Origin: Nocardioides sp. Root240
GTDB taxonomy: Bacteria > Actinomycetota > Actinomycetes > Propionibacteriales > Nocardioidaceae
NCBI RefSeq assembly: GCF_001428825.1
Contig: NZ_LMIT01000002.1
Coordinates: 726,900-790,899 of the forward strand
Direction of reading: 5' to 3'
Length of the DNA: 64,000 bases
In this document: piece after piece, positions 21,514-30,627 of the stretch
Numbering within the stretch: position 1 is the stretch's first letter
Layout: each line of letters begins with the position of its first letter
Translations under genes and position numbers: made by a program
The notes under the pieces: generated by a model
What the model saw: only the letters and a program-made list of their open reading frames with translations
The model's database searches: none
Told to the model about the DNA's origin: nothing

Positions 21514-22356
21514 TCAGGCGTTCAGCGCGCCCACACCGAGCAGCACGAACACACCGAGCCCCAGCAGCACCCGGTAGACCACGAACGGCGTGTACGACCT
21601 GGTCGAGACGTACTTCAACAGCCAAGCGATCGCGGCGTACCCGACGAGGAACGAGACGATCGTCGCGGTGATCGTCGGGCCCCACCCGTAGGCGGCCTCG
21701 CCCGCGTGGGCCTCGCCGACGTTAGCGATCTCCTTCAGCTCGAACACGCCGGCGCCGACGACGGCGGGGATGGCGAGGAGGAAGGCGAAGCGGGTGGCGG
21801 CCTCGCGGTCGTAGCCGAGGAAGCGGCCCATCGAGAGGGTCGCGCCGGAGCGGGAGACGCCCGGGACGAGGGCGAGGGCCTGGGCGCCGCCCATGAGGGC
21901 GGCGTCGCGCAGGGTCATCTGCTTGATGGCGCGGTCGGTGCGGCCGACCCGGTCGGCGACGCCGAGGACGATGCCCATCACGACGAGCGTCGTACCGATC
22001 AGCCAGAGGTTGCGGAAGTCGCGCTCGATGACGTCCTTGAACAGCACGCCGAGGATCACGATCGGCAGGGAGCCGACGATGATGTACCAGCCCATCCGCG
22101 CGTCGAGCGCGCCGCGGTACTCCGGCTTGAAGAGCGAGAGCACCCAGGCGCGGGCGATGCGCCAGATGTCCTTGCGGAAGTAGAGGAGCACGGCGAGCTC
22201 GGTGCCGATCTGGATCACGGCGGTGAAGGCGGCGCCGGGGTCTCCCCAGCCGAACAGCTCGGGGAAGATCCGCAGGTGAGCGCTGCTGGAGATCGGAAGG
22301 AACTCCGTCAGCCCCTGGAGGATGCCGAGGAACACTGCCTGCAGGAAGTCCGCCAC
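21514..22356 (-). CDS. uppP: Undecaprenyl-diphosphatase UppP (BacA)
   Basis: Integral membrane phosphatase that recycles undecaprenyl diphosphate for peptidoglycan synthesis and confers bacitracin tolerance. The 280-residue protein has multiple membrane helices and both family motifs: LQGLTEFLPISSSAHL near the N-terminus and PGVSRSGAT. The second GTG (VADFLQAVFLG) is preferred because a TAGACT box lies 8 nt upstream and would overlap the longer reading. Confidence 0.94.
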   Translation of the reverse strand: MADFLQAVFLGILQGLTEFLPISSSAHLRIFPELFGWGDPGAAFTAVIQIGTELAVLLYFRKDIWRIARAWVLSLFKPEYRGALDARMGWYIIVGSLPIVILGVLFKDVIERDFRNLWLIGTTLVVMGIVLGVADRVGRTDRAIKQMTLRDAALMGGAQALALVPGVSRSGATLSMGRFLGYDREAATRFAFLLAIPAVVGAGVFELKEIANVGEAHAGEAAYGWGPTITATIVSFLVGYAAIAWLLKYVSTRSYTPFVVYRVLLGLGVFVLLGVGALNA

Positions 22357-22442
22357 AAGCGCGCAGTCTAGGGACACCTTGGTTGGGCGCTTACGGCGTG
22401 CCCGTCCCCGGAGCGCTCCACCTGCCGGATACGTTGTGCCCC

Positions 22443-23393
22443 ATGCAGCAGCGGTACGTCGGCGCCAGCGGTCTCCAGGTGTCGCGGCTGGCCCTGGGCA
22501 CCATGACGTGGGGCAAGGACACCGACGAGCACGAAGCGCGTGACCAGCTCACGGCCTTCATCGAGGCCGGCGGTACGACGATCGACACCGCCGCCGGGTA
22601 CACCGACGGCCGCTCGGAGGAGCTCATCGGCTCGCTCCTGGGCGACGTCGTGCGGCGCGACGAGGTCGTGCTGGCGACCAAGGCGGGGATCTCCCGGCGC
22701 GGCGGCGAGCGGGTCACCGACACCTCGCGCGGCGCCCTGCTCCGCGGCCTCGACACGTCGCTGCGCCGGCTCGGCACCGATCACGTCGACCTCTGGCAGG
22801 TCCACATCTGGTCCGACGACGTCCCGCTCGAGGAGACGCTCGGCGCGCTCGACTTCGCGGTCAGCAGCGGCCGGGCGTCGTACGTCGGCATCTCGAACTA
22901 CAACGGCTGGCAGACCGCCCGCGCCGCCACGCTCCAGGAGGTCGCCGGACGGGCGCGCCTGGTGTCGACCCAGGTGGAGTACTCCCTGGTCAACCGGCGC
23001 ATCGAGCGCGAGGTGCTCCCGGCGGCCGAGTCGCTCGGCCTCGGCGTGCTGCCGTGGTCGCCGCTTGGGCGGGGCGTGCTGACGGGCAAGTACCGCACTG
23101 GCACGCCGTCGGACTCGCGGGCCGCGTCGCCGGTGTTCGCGGGCTTCGTCGAGGCCTACCTCGATGACCACAGCCGCGGGATCGTCGAGGCCGTGGCCCG
23201 CGCGGCCGACGGGCTCGGCTGGACCCCGCTCGAGGTCGCCCTGGTCTGGGTGCGCGACTCCCCGGGCGTCACCGCGCCCGTGGTCGGCGCCCGCACCGCC
23301 GCCCAGCTGAAGGGCGCTCTCGGGAGCGAGGCGAAGACGTTGCCCGCGGAGATCCGTGGGGCTCTCGACGACGTATCAGGAGGTGCGGCATGA
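22443..23393 (+). CDS. Aldo/keto reductase
   Basis: NADPH-dependent reductase with a TIM-barrel fold, 316 residues. The AKR tetrad is visible in TIDTAAGYTDGRSEELIG (Asp, Tyr), LATKAGIS (Lys) and WQVHIW (His). The loop EYSLVNRRIE and the LPWSPLGRGVLTGKY segment resemble the potassium-channel-beta/AKR11-13 type. TACGTT ends 7 nt before the ATG (leaderless). Its stop overlaps the DUF5703 gene by 4 nt. Substrate unknown. Confidence 0.9.
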   Translation: MQQRYVGASGLQVSRLALGTMTWGKDTDEHEARDQLTAFIEAGGTTIDTAAGYTDGRSEELIGSLLGDVVRRDEVVLATKAGISRRGGERVTDTSRGALLRGLDTSLRRLGTDHVDLWQVHIWSDDVPLEETLGALDFAVSSGRASYVGISNYNGWQTARAATLQEVAGRARLVSTQVEYSLVNRRIEREVLPAAESLGLGVLPWSPLGRGVLTGKYRTGTPSDSRAASPVFAGFVEAYLDDHSRGIVEAVARAADGLGWTPLEVALVWVRDSPGVTAPVVGARTAAQLKGALGSEAKTLPAEIRGALDDVSGGAA

Positions 23394-23623
23394 ACGTCTC
23401 GATGCTGCGCCCGGGCGTGATGCGCGGCCTGGGGCGCGGGGTGGAGTGGGAGTTCGAGCGGGTGACCTTCGACCGCGCGCTGTCGCGCAACGTCGTGGCC
23501 AAGCTGCTCGTCGAGCGTGCCGAGCACGGCGGCTGGGAGCTGGACCGCCTGCAGATCGGCCCGGACGGGCGGCGCCGCGTGGTGCTGCGGCGCAAGATCA
23601 TCCGCGCCGTGCGAACTGCCTGA
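23390..23623 (+). CDS. DUF5703-family small protein
   Basis: A 77-residue basic protein of unknown function, recognised by RGVEWEFERVTFDRALSRN and WELDRLQIGPDGRRRVVLRRK. Its ATG overlaps the aldo/keto reductase stop (ATGA) and is preceded by AGGAGGTGCGGC, so the two genes are translationally coupled. It ends 15 nt before a double palindromic repeat. Confidence 0.85.
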   Translation: MNVSMLRPGVMRGLGRGVEWEFERVTFDRALSRNVVAKLLVERAEHGGWELDRLQIGPDGRRRVVLRRKIIRAVRTA

Positions 23624-23638
23624 CCGGGTCGTCAGGGC

Positions 23639-23701
23639 TGCGGTTTGGTCCCAAACCGCAGATTTCGGGGCCGGATTTCTGCGGTTTGGGACCAAACCGC
23701 A
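23639..23701. repeat. Composite palindromic repeat, copy 4 (two full hairpins, 63 nt)
   Basis: Hairpin units at 23639-23660 (centre TC) and 23680-23701 (centre GA) are inverted relative to each other across a 19-nt spacer holding GGGGCC. Unlike the 60-nt copies, both halves are intact palindromes. It fills the space between the convergent DUF5703 and M20 genes, 15 nt from each stop. Confidence 0.92.
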
Positions 23702-23715
23702 ACAGTTCCGACGCG

Positions 23716-25056
23716 TCAGACCTGGTCGAGGAAGCGGTCCATCACCCGCGCGCCGAACTCGAGCGACTCGACCGGGACGCGCTCGTCGACGCCGTGGAAG
23801 AGCGCGGTGAAGTCGAGGTCCTCGGGCAGCCGGAGCGGGGCGAAGCCGTAGGAGCGCATGCCCAGCTTGGTGAAGTGCTTGGCGTCGGTCCCCCCGCTCA
23901 TCAGGTACGGCGCCACGAGGGCGTCGGGGTCCTCGGCCAGCAGGCTGCGGCTCATCGCGTCGACCAGGGCGCCGTCGTAGGGCATCTCCCAGGGCGGCTG
24001 GTTGGAGACGTAGTCGATCTCGATGCCCTCGCCGGTCAGCTCGGCGAGGGTCGCGAAGAACTCGTCCTCGAAGCCCGGCAGGAAGCGTCCGTCGACGTGG
24101 GCGGTCGCCTCGGTCGGGATCACGTTGACCTTGTAGCCGGCGCCGAGCATCGTCGGGTTGGTCGAGTTGCGCAGCACCGCGCCGAGCATCCGGGCCGCGC
24201 CGCCGAACTCGTCGATCAGCGCCGGCGCGTTCTCGGGGGTGGCCTCGGTGCCGACGAGCTCGGCGACCGCGGCGAGCAGGGTCTGCATGGTCGGGGTGAG
24301 CCGGACCGGCCACTCGTGGGCGCCGATGCGCGCGACGGCCGACGCGAGCCGGGTGACGGCGTTGTCGTCGTTGATCATCGAACCGTGACCGGCGCGGCCG
24401 CGGGCGGTCAGCCGCATCCAGGCCATGCCCTTCTCGGCGGCCTCGATGAGGTAGAGACGACGGCCGCGAACGGTGGTGCTGAAGCCACCCACCTCGCCGA
24501 CCGCCTCGGTGCACCCGTCGAACCAGTCCGCGTGGTGCTTCACCAGCTGCTCCGCGCCCTGGTGGCCGCCGGCCTCCTCGTCGGCGGTGAAGCAGAGGAC
24601 GACCGGGCGCTCCGGCACGCGACCGGCCCGCTGCCGCGCTCGCACGACCGAGAGCAGCATCGCGTCGAAGTCCTTCATGTCGACCGCGCCGCGACCCCAG
24701 ACGTAGCCGTCCTGGACCTCGCCGCTGAACGGATCGACCTGCCAGTCCTCCGCCGCCGCCGGTACGACGTCGAGGTGGCCGTGCAGCAGGAGGGCGTCCT
24801 GCCGCCCGGACGCGCCCGTACCGCCCCAGCGGGCGAGCACGTTGGCTCGCCCGGGAGCGGTCTCGACCACCTCGGCCGCAATGCCGACCTCGTCCAGCAG
24901 GCCGGCGACGTGCTCGGCGGCCTTGCGCTCGCCGGGGCCCTCGTCGCTGCCGTAGTTGGAGGTGTCGATGCGGATGAGGTCGCGGCAGAGGTCGACGACC
25001 TCTGCCGCCACGTCCCCGGTGACGTCGTGGTGCGCGGTGGCGGCCATGTGCCCCAT
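23716..25056 (-). CDS. M20/M25/M40-family zinc peptidase or deacylase
   Basis: Cytoplasmic dizinc hydrolase. The metal ligands are seen in LLHGHLDVVPA, GRGAVDMKDFDAM, FTADEEAGGHQGAEQ and, at the C-terminus, MSGGTDAKHFTKLG; a lid/dimerisation domain lies between. Of the M20 groups it is closest to the ArgE/DapE/CPG2-like peptidases; substrate unknown. Starts at 25056 (MGHMAATAHHD) or 25047 are both possible; neither has a clear ribosome site. The 3' end abuts the double palindromic repeat. Confidence 0.88.
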   Translation of the reverse strand: MGHMAATAHHDVTGDVAAEVVDLCRDLIRIDTSNYGSDEGPGERKAAEHVAGLLDEVGIAAEVVETAPGRANVLARWGGTGASGRQDALLLHGHLDVVPAAAEDWQVDPFSGEVQDGYVWGRGAVDMKDFDAMLLSVVRARQRAGRVPERPVVLCFTADEEAGGHQGAEQLVKHHADWFDGCTEAVGEVGGFSTTVRGRRLYLIEAAEKGMAWMRLTARGRAGHGSMINDDNAVTRLASAVARIGAHEWPVRLTPTMQTLLAAVAELVGTEATPENAPALIDEFGGAARMLGAVLRNSTNPTMLGAGYKVNVIPTEATAHVDGRFLPGFEDEFFATLAELTGEGIEIDYVSNQPPWEMPYDGALVDAMSRSLLAEDPDALVAPYLMSGGTDAKHFTKLGMRSYGFAPLRLPEDLDFTALFHGVDERVPVESLEFGARVMDRFLDQV

Positions 25057-25117
25057 CGTGGCACGGAGCCGCACGGTTCCCGTGCGTGGCTTCCTGCGTC
25101 CCACTAGTCTCCGGTGC

Positions 25118-25813
25118 GTGGCTCCGACCTGGAAGCGGTACTCCCCCGACTCGACACCGGATGGTGAGTCCGGCGCGAACGTGCCCAAGAAGCCGAAGGT
25201 CCAGGCCTACCGGCCGCCGCAGCAGCCGAAGCCCGTCCGGTCGCTCGACGAGCGGACGGTCCGTCGTACCGGGCCCCGGTTCCCGGTCGGCCTCGCGATC
25301 GGCGGCATCGCCGTGGTGGGTGTCGCGACCACGCTCATCGTCGTGCTGTCCGGCGGCGGCGACGATCCCGGGAACCAGCCGCAGACCGACAAGGGCTACG
25401 ACGCCATGGTCCGCGCGCTCGAGGAGGAGACCGGGTCGACCCTGGCCAGGAATGTCGTCGTCTACCCCGAGTACGCCGTGATCGACGTGCCCTACAAGCC
25501 GGACGTCCCGTCGGACGAGCGCGAGATCAGCTACTACTGGGACGGCGACCTCCGCGAGTCGACCAAGGGCACCGGCGACGAGGAGCTCTTCGACCTCAGC
25601 CGTGTCGACTCCAGCCTGCTCGACGGCATGTGCGACCAGGCCGTCGCGCTGGTCGAGGAGCCCGGAGACTGCTCCCTCTACATCGCCAAGCCGGACCCCG
25701 ACGACACCACCCCGGAGTGGATCCGGGCGAGCGTCAGCAACGAGTTCGGGCAGAGCGGCTCCGTCGAGTTCGCCCTCGACGGCACCGTCATCGAGACCCG
25801 CCCGCCGTCCTGA
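25118..25813 (+). CDS. Single-pass membrane protein, unknown function
   Basis: The 231-residue product has a proline-rich cytoplasmic N-terminus (PKKPKVQAYRPPQQPKP), one membrane helix (about 70-90, GLAIGGIAVVGVATTLIVVL) and an extracytoplasmic acidic domain with two cysteines (DGMCDQ, PGDCSLY) that could form a disulfide. No family is recognised; similar membrane-anchored proteins are common in Nocardioides-type genomes. The GTG is 7 nt after TAGTCT (leaderless). Confidence 0.7.
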   Translation: MAPTWKRYSPDSTPDGESGANVPKKPKVQAYRPPQQPKPVRSLDERTVRRTGPRFPVGLAIGGIAVVGVATTLIVVLSGGGDDPGNQPQTDKGYDAMVRALEEETGSTLARNVVVYPEYAVIDVPYKPDVPSDEREISYYWDGDLRESTKGTGDEELFDLSRVDSSLLDGMCDQAVALVEEPGDCSLYIAKPDPDDTTPEWIRASVSNEFGQSGSVEFALDGTVIETRPPS

Positions 25814-25825
25814 CGGGGCCCGTCC

Positions 25826-26446
25826 TCAGGCCTCGGTCGCCAACGCCGTCGCGAAGCCGAGCATCACGACGCCGGTGACGCCGTCCACCCCGCGGCGGAA
25901 GGACGGCCGGGACAGCGCGTGCGCGGCCTTGCTCGCCACCCACACCACGGCGACCAGCACGAACGAGCCGATCACGACCAGGGTCAGCGCGTAGGCCATC
26001 AGCGTCGGCAGGCCCTGGCCCTCGCCGACGAACTGCGGCAGCACCGCGAGGTTGAAGGCGAGCACCTTCGGGTTGGTGATGTTGCAGACGAAGCCCTGCC
26101 GGAACGCGGTGCGGTGCCGGACCGTGCCGGGACCGTCACCGACCGCCCACACGCTGCCGTCGCGTCGCAGCGCGTCGCGCAGGGCGGTGAACCCGAGCCA
26201 GGTCAGGTAGGCGACACCGGCCCACCGCACGGCCAGGAACACCGGCTCCGCGGCAGCCAGCACCGCCCCGAGACCGGTCGCGGCGAGCACGCCCTGGGCG
26301 GCGCAGGCGACCGTGATGCCGGCGGCCGTCACCAGGCCGCGGGTCCGGCCGCCGACCACCGTCGCCCGCAGGGTCAGGAAGGTGTCGGGGCCGGGGGCCA
26401 TCGCGAGCAGCGCCGCGAAGGCCACGAAGGAGACGTAGGTGCTCAC
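25826..26446 (-). CDS. LysE/RhtB-family amino-acid exporter
   Basis: A 206-residue membrane protein with six predicted helices. The N-terminal FVAFAALLAMAPGPDTFLTLRATVVGG and the FVCNITNPKVLAFNLAVLPQFV stretch are characteristic of the LysE superfamily. It exports amino acids or derivatives; the substrate is unassigned. A TAGCAT box ends 6 nt before the GTG start (leaderless). The GMC oxidoreductase gene starts upstream on the same strand. Confidence 0.9.
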   Translation of the reverse strand: MSTYVSFVAFAALLAMAPGPDTFLTLRATVVGGRTRGLVTAAGITVACAAQGVLAATGLGAVLAAAEPVFLAVRWAGVAYLTWLGFTALRDALRRDGSVWAVGDGPGTVRHRTAFRQGFVCNITNPKVLAFNLAVLPQFVGEGQGLPTLMAYALTLVVIGSFVLVAVVWVASKAAHALSRPSFRRGVDGVTGVVMLGFATALATEA

Positions 26447-26455
26447 CCCGGGATG

Positions 26456-28153
26456 CTAGTGGTCACTCGGGGCCACCACCGGCAGCCGGTACGCCGCGGG
26501 GGCGGTCGGCGGCACCATCGGGCTCCGCGGTGCGGTCGGCCCGATCCTCCGGTAGCCGCTCCCCGTGACCGGCCGCTGGTCCGGCTCCCCCTTGTTCGGC
26601 CACATCGCGACCGCGCGCTCGGACATCGCGGTGATCGTCAGCGACGGGTTCACGCCGAGGTTGGCGGCGACCGCCGAGCCGTCGATCACGTGCAGCCCGT
26701 CGTACCCGTGGAGGCGGTGGTAGGGGTCGATCACGCCGTCCGCGGCCGTCTCCCCGATCGGGCAGCCGCCGATCAGATGACCGGTGGCCGGGATGTTGAC
26801 CAGGTCGGCCCAGGTGCCACCGGGGATGCCGTCGATCTCCTCGCCGACCCGGCGCGCCACCTCGTGGCCCTGCGGGATCCAGACCGGGTTGGCCTCACCG
26901 GTGCCCTGACGGGTCGTGAGCGTGCGGCCCCATGGTCGCCGCCGGAGGTACGTCGTCAGCGAGTTGTCGAGGCTCTGCATGACCAGCAGCACGATCGTCT
27001 GCTCGGACCAGTGCCGCGGGTCGTGCAGGTGCGGCAGGTCGCGGCGGTGCCGCCACATCTCGTGCAGCCCGGCGACCAGGCGCGAGCGCCCGTCGTCCGG
27101 GGCGTCCGTGAGGCTCGCCATCAGCAGGCCGAGCAGGTTGCTGCCCCGGCCGTAGCGGACCGGTTCGACGTGGGTGTGGTCGTCGACGTGGATGGACGAG
27201 GTGATCGCGACACCGCGGGAGTAGTCGACCTCGTCGCCCCGCGCGCGGACGCCCAGGATCGCCTCCGAGTTGGTCCGGGTCAGCTCGCCCAGCCGTGGCG
27301 AGATCCGCGGCAGGCTGCCGCCGTCGCGCAACCGGTGCAGCAGTCGCTGCGTGCCGAGGGACGCGGCGCTGAACACCACTTGGTCGGCCGTGAAGGTGCG
27401 CCGACCGCGGCGGGCCTTGCCCTGCGTGCGGCGGGTCGTGACGTCGTACCCGCCTCCGGGGCGGGGGCGCACGTCGGTGACCGTCGTCATCGGGTGGACG
27501 ACGGCACCGGCCCGCTCGGCGAGGTGGAGGTAGTTCTTGACGGTGGTGTTCTTGGCGCCGACGCGGCAGCCCGTCATGCAGGCGCCGCAGTCGGTACAGG
27601 TGGTCCGGGCCGGGCCGACGCCGCCGAAGAACGGGTCGGCGACGCGCTCCCCCGGTCGCTCCCCGAAGAGGACACCGACGTCCGTCGGTCCGAAGGTCTC
27701 CCCCACCCCCAGCCCGTCGGCGACCGACTTCATCACGTGGTCCGACGGCGACATCCAGGGGTACGGCGTGACGCCGAGCATCCGCCGCGCCTGGTCGTAG
27801 TAGGGCGCCAACTCGTCGGCCCAGTCGGTGATCCCGGCCCAGTGGGCATCCTCGAAGAAGGCCTTCGGCGGCTCGTAGAGCGTGTTGGCGTAGACCAGCG
27901 ACCCACCGCCGACCCCCGCGCCGGTGAGCACGAGCACGTCCTTCAGCAGCGTCATCCGGAGCAGGCCGTAGCAACCGAGGGCGGGGTTGAAGACGTAGTC
28001 GCGGACCTTCCACGACGACGTGGGCAGCTCGTCGTCGGCGAATCGGCGCCCGGCCTCGAGCACGCCGACCTCGTAGCCCTTCTCGCTCAGCCGGAGCGCG
28101 GTGACGCTGCCACCGAACCCGGAGCCGATCACGAGGACGTCGTAGTGGGTCAT
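26456..28153 (-). CDS. GMC-type FAD-dependent oxidoreductase (cholesterol-oxidase-like)
   Basis: A 565-residue flavoprotein. FAD binding is at the N-terminus (VLVIGSGFGGSVTALRLSEKG) with GVGGGSLVYAN; a cysteine cluster, CTDCGACMTGCRVGAKN, as found in ChoD-type GMC proteins, follows mid-protein; the C-terminal HVIDGSAVAANLGVNPSLTI segment closes the FAD site. It probably oxidises a secondary alcohol to a ketone. Its ATG overlaps the stop of the upstream Baeyer-Villiger gene (ATGA), so an alcohol-ketone-ester route is plausible. Confidence 0.88.
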   Translation of the reverse strand: MTHYDVLVIGSGFGGSVTALRLSEKGYEVGVLEAGRRFADDELPTSSWKVRDYVFNPALGCYGLLRMTLLKDVLVLTGAGVGGGSLVYANTLYEPPKAFFEDAHWAGITDWADELAPYYDQARRMLGVTPYPWMSPSDHVMKSVADGLGVGETFGPTDVGVLFGERPGERVADPFFGGVGPARTTCTDCGACMTGCRVGAKNTTVKNYLHLAERAGAVVHPMTTVTDVRPRPGGGYDVTTRRTQGKARRGRRTFTADQVVFSAASLGTQRLLHRLRDGGSLPRISPRLGELTRTNSEAILGVRARGDEVDYSRGVAITSSIHVDDHTHVEPVRYGRGSNLLGLLMASLTDAPDDGRSRLVAGLHEMWRHRRDLPHLHDPRHWSEQTIVLLVMQSLDNSLTTYLRRRPWGRTLTTRQGTGEANPVWIPQGHEVARRVGEEIDGIPGGTWADLVNIPATGHLIGGCPIGETAADGVIDPYHRLHGYDGLHVIDGSAVAANLGVNPSLTITAMSERAVAMWPNKGEPDQRPVTGSGYRRIGPTAPRSPMVPPTAPAAYRLPVVAPSDH

Positions 28154-29601
28154 CGGACAGCCTCCAGCTCGAAGTCGGACGGGTCGAAGTCGGCGGTACG
28201 GCGCTGGTACTCCGCGACCGTCCCCGGCCAGTTGGTGGTGATCCGGCCACCGGGTTCGCGGTACCAGCTCGTGCAGGACGACCAGACGCTGTCGCCGAGG
28301 CGGTGCTGCATCTCCTCGTCGTACGCCGCGGCGCGGTCGGCGCGCACCGCCAACGGGGCGCCCCTGCGGGCACCTTCGAGGACGGCGGCGACGACGTACC
28401 CGGCCTGGGCCTCGAGCATCCCGATGATCGAGCTGCCGCCCAGGTTGGTGTTCGGGCCGTAGAGGATGAAGAAGCTCGGGAAGTCGGGCACCGCGATGCC
28501 CAGGTGGGCGCGGGCGCCCCCGGCCCACGCGTCGCGGAGCCGGCGGCCGCCGCGGCCGCGGACGTCCATCGGCGCGAGGAACTCGGTGGCCGCGAAGCCG
28601 GTCCCGAGGATCAGTACGTCGAGCTCGTGCAGCACGCCGTCGTCGGTGCGCACCCCCGCGGGCTCGACCGCGGCGATGACGTCGGCGACGACGTCGACGT
28701 GGGGTCGGGCGAGCGTGGAGTACCAGTCGTTGGCGAAGAGCAGGCGCTTGCAGCCCAGCGGGTAGTCCGGCACGAGCTTCGCCCGTAGCGCGGGGTCCTT
28801 GACCTGCCGGCGCAGCTGCAGCTGCCAGGCCTTGTGCAGGACGACCGCGAGCCGGCCGTCGGAGTCGAGGGTCCGGTTGAGCTGCTCGGAGAGGTGGAAG
28901 ACACCGCGCCGGGTGAGGTGGTGCAGCCGCGGGTGCTTCGCGAACCGGTGCTGCTGGCGTGGGGAGTAGGCCCCGTCCGGCTTCGGGACGACGTACGGCG
29001 CCGAGCGCTGGAAGACGGTCAGGGCACCGACCCGGTCGGCGATCGCGGGCACGAACTGGATGGCGCTGGCGCCCGTACCGACCACACCGACCCGCTTGCC
29101 CGCGAGGTCGACGTCGTGGTCCCAGGTCGCGGAGTGGAAGACCGGCCCGGCGAAGCCGTCGAGGCCCGGGATCCTCGGGATCGCCGGGCGCGACAGCTGC
29201 CCGACGGAGGAGACGACGACGTCGGCGGTCAGCTCCTCGCCGGTGGTCAGCCGGACGGTCCACGCGCGGGTGTCGTCGTCCCAGGCCGCCTCGGCCACCT
29301 CGGCGTGGGTACGGACCAGGTCGCGCAGTCCGCTCGCGTCGGCGTGCTCGCGGATGTAGTCGAGGATCTCGGGCTGGCGCGCGTAGCGGTGCGTCCAGTC
29401 GGCCTTGCGGGCGAAGGACCACGAGTAGAGCACCGACGGTACGTCGCACGCCGCGCCCGGGTAGACGTTGTCGCGCCACACCCCGCCGATGTCGTCGGCA
29501 CGCTCCAGGATCGTGATGTCCGTGACGCCGGCCGCCCGCAGGTGGTGGGCGACCGCGAGGCCGCCGAACCCGGCGCCGATGACGATGACCGAAGGCTGCA
29601 T
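28150..29601 (-). CDS. Flavin-containing monooxygenase (Baeyer-Villiger type)
   Basis: A 483-residue FAD/NADPH monooxygenase. GAGFGGLAVAHHL binds FAD; PVFHSATWDHDVDLAGKRVGVVGTGASA holds a variant of the Baeyer-Villiger fingerprint (FxGxxxHxxxW, here FHSATWDH) and the NADPH Rossmann motif. A ketone is the likely substrate, producing an ester or lactone. TAGAGT ends 6 nt before the ATG (leaderless). It is coupled to the GMC oxidoreductase and divergent from an AraC regulator. Confidence 0.86.
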   Translation of the reverse strand: MQPSVIVIGAGFGGLAVAHHLRAAGVTDITILERADDIGGVWRDNVYPGAACDVPSVLYSWSFARKADWTHRYARQPEILDYIREHADASGLRDLVRTHAEVAEAAWDDDTRAWTVRLTTGEELTADVVVSSVGQLSRPAIPRIPGLDGFAGPVFHSATWDHDVDLAGKRVGVVGTGASAIQFVPAIADRVGALTVFQRSAPYVVPKPDGAYSPRQQHRFAKHPRLHHLTRRGVFHLSEQLNRTLDSDGRLAVVLHKAWQLQLRRQVKDPALRAKLVPDYPLGCKRLLFANDWYSTLARPHVDVVADVIAAVEPAGVRTDDGVLHELDVLILGTGFAATEFLAPMDVRGRGGRRLRDAWAGGARAHLGIAVPDFPSFFILYGPNTNLGGSSIIGMLEAQAGYVVAAVLEGARRGAPLAVRADRAAAYDEEMQHRLGDSVWSSCTSWYREPGGRITTNWPGTVAEYQRRTADFDPSDFELEAVR

Positions 29602-29670
29602 GCCAGGACTCTAGGAACCACCGCGCGCCGGATCGAGCGCTCACCGGCCAGAGGATCCATAATTCCGGCC

Positions 29671-30627
29671 ATGTTCGAACCACCGGTCACCCGCACGTCG
29701 GACTTCCCGCGCCAGGTCGCCGGCACGGCACTGCTCGTGGCGGCGGGGGCCTCGGTGGAGGTCGGCGTGGCGGACCTGCTGCGCGGCAGCGGCCTCAGCG
29801 CGCGTGACCTCGCCGACCACCGCCGCGAGGTGACGGCGCAGCAGGAGCTGCGGGTGGTGCGGAACCTGCTCGCCGCCGCCCCCTCGATGACCGGGGCCCT
29901 GGTCGGCGCGCGCTACCACGCCTCGACGTTCGGCCCCCTCGGCTTCGCCCTGATCAGCAGCGCCACCCTCGGCGAGGCCGCCAACCTGACCTTCCGCTTC
30001 CTCGACCTGAGCTTCACCTTCTGCGTGCCGACGGCGAGCCTCGACGGGGACGATGTCGTGATCTCCGTCGACCCGCGGGACCTACCCGCCGACGTGCGGG
30101 CGTTCCTCGTCGAGCGGGACCTCACCGCGATCGCGACCGTGCTGCGCGAGATCGCCGGCGGCGCGCCCACGCCGGTGCTGTCGACCGACGACGGCCGGGC
30201 GGAGCTGCGGCTCGCCGCGTCGTGGTTCGACGTGCCGCTCCCGCAGGCCAACCCGCACGCCTTCGCCATGGCCGAGGCGCTGTGCCGTGAGCTGGTCGCC
30301 AGCCGCCGCAGTCGCACCGGCGTCGCCGAGGAGGTGCGGATCCTGGTCGCCCAACGCCTGTCGTCCGGAGCCCCGATGGCCGAGGTCGCCGGCGTCCTCG
30401 GGCTCAGCGAGCGCTCGCTGCGCCGGCACCTGACGGACGCCGGCACGTCGTACCGGACCGTGCTGGACGAGGTACGGCGCGGCGCCGCCGAGGACCTCCT
30501 GCGTCGTCCGGGCCTGAGCGTCGACGACGTCGCACGCGAGCTCGGGTACGCCGAGGCGACGAGCTTCGGGGCGGCATACCGGCGCTGGACCGGGCGGACG
30601 CCCCGCTCTAGCCGGCGAGGTCGGTGA
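29671..30627 (+). CDS. AraC-family regulator with AraC-binding-like N-terminal domain
   Basis: A 318-residue regulator. Residues about 20-190 match the N-terminal domain shared by OruR/ArgR-type AraC proteins (TFGPLGFALISSATLGEA), and the C-terminus holds the double HTH (MAEVAGVLGLSERSLRRHL and SVDDVARELGYAEATSFGAAYRRWTG). It is divergent from the Baeyer-Villiger/GMC pair and likely controls it. CATAAT lies 7 nt before the ATG. The last 20 nt overlap the convergent YbaK-like gene. Confidence 0.9.
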   Translation: MFEPPVTRTSDFPRQVAGTALLVAAGASVEVGVADLLRGSGLSARDLADHRREVTAQQELRVVRNLLAAAPSMTGALVGARYHASTFGPLGFALISSATLGEAANLTFRFLDLSFTFCVPTASLDGDDVVISVDPRDLPADVRAFLVERDLTAIATVLREIAGGAPTPVLSTDDGRAELRLAASWFDVPLPQANPHAFAMAEALCRELVASRRSRTGVAEEVRILVAQRLSSGAPMAEVAGVLGLSERSLRRHLTDAGTSYRTVLDEVRRGAAEDLLRRPGLSVDDVARELGYAEATSFGAAYRRWTGRTPRSSRRGR

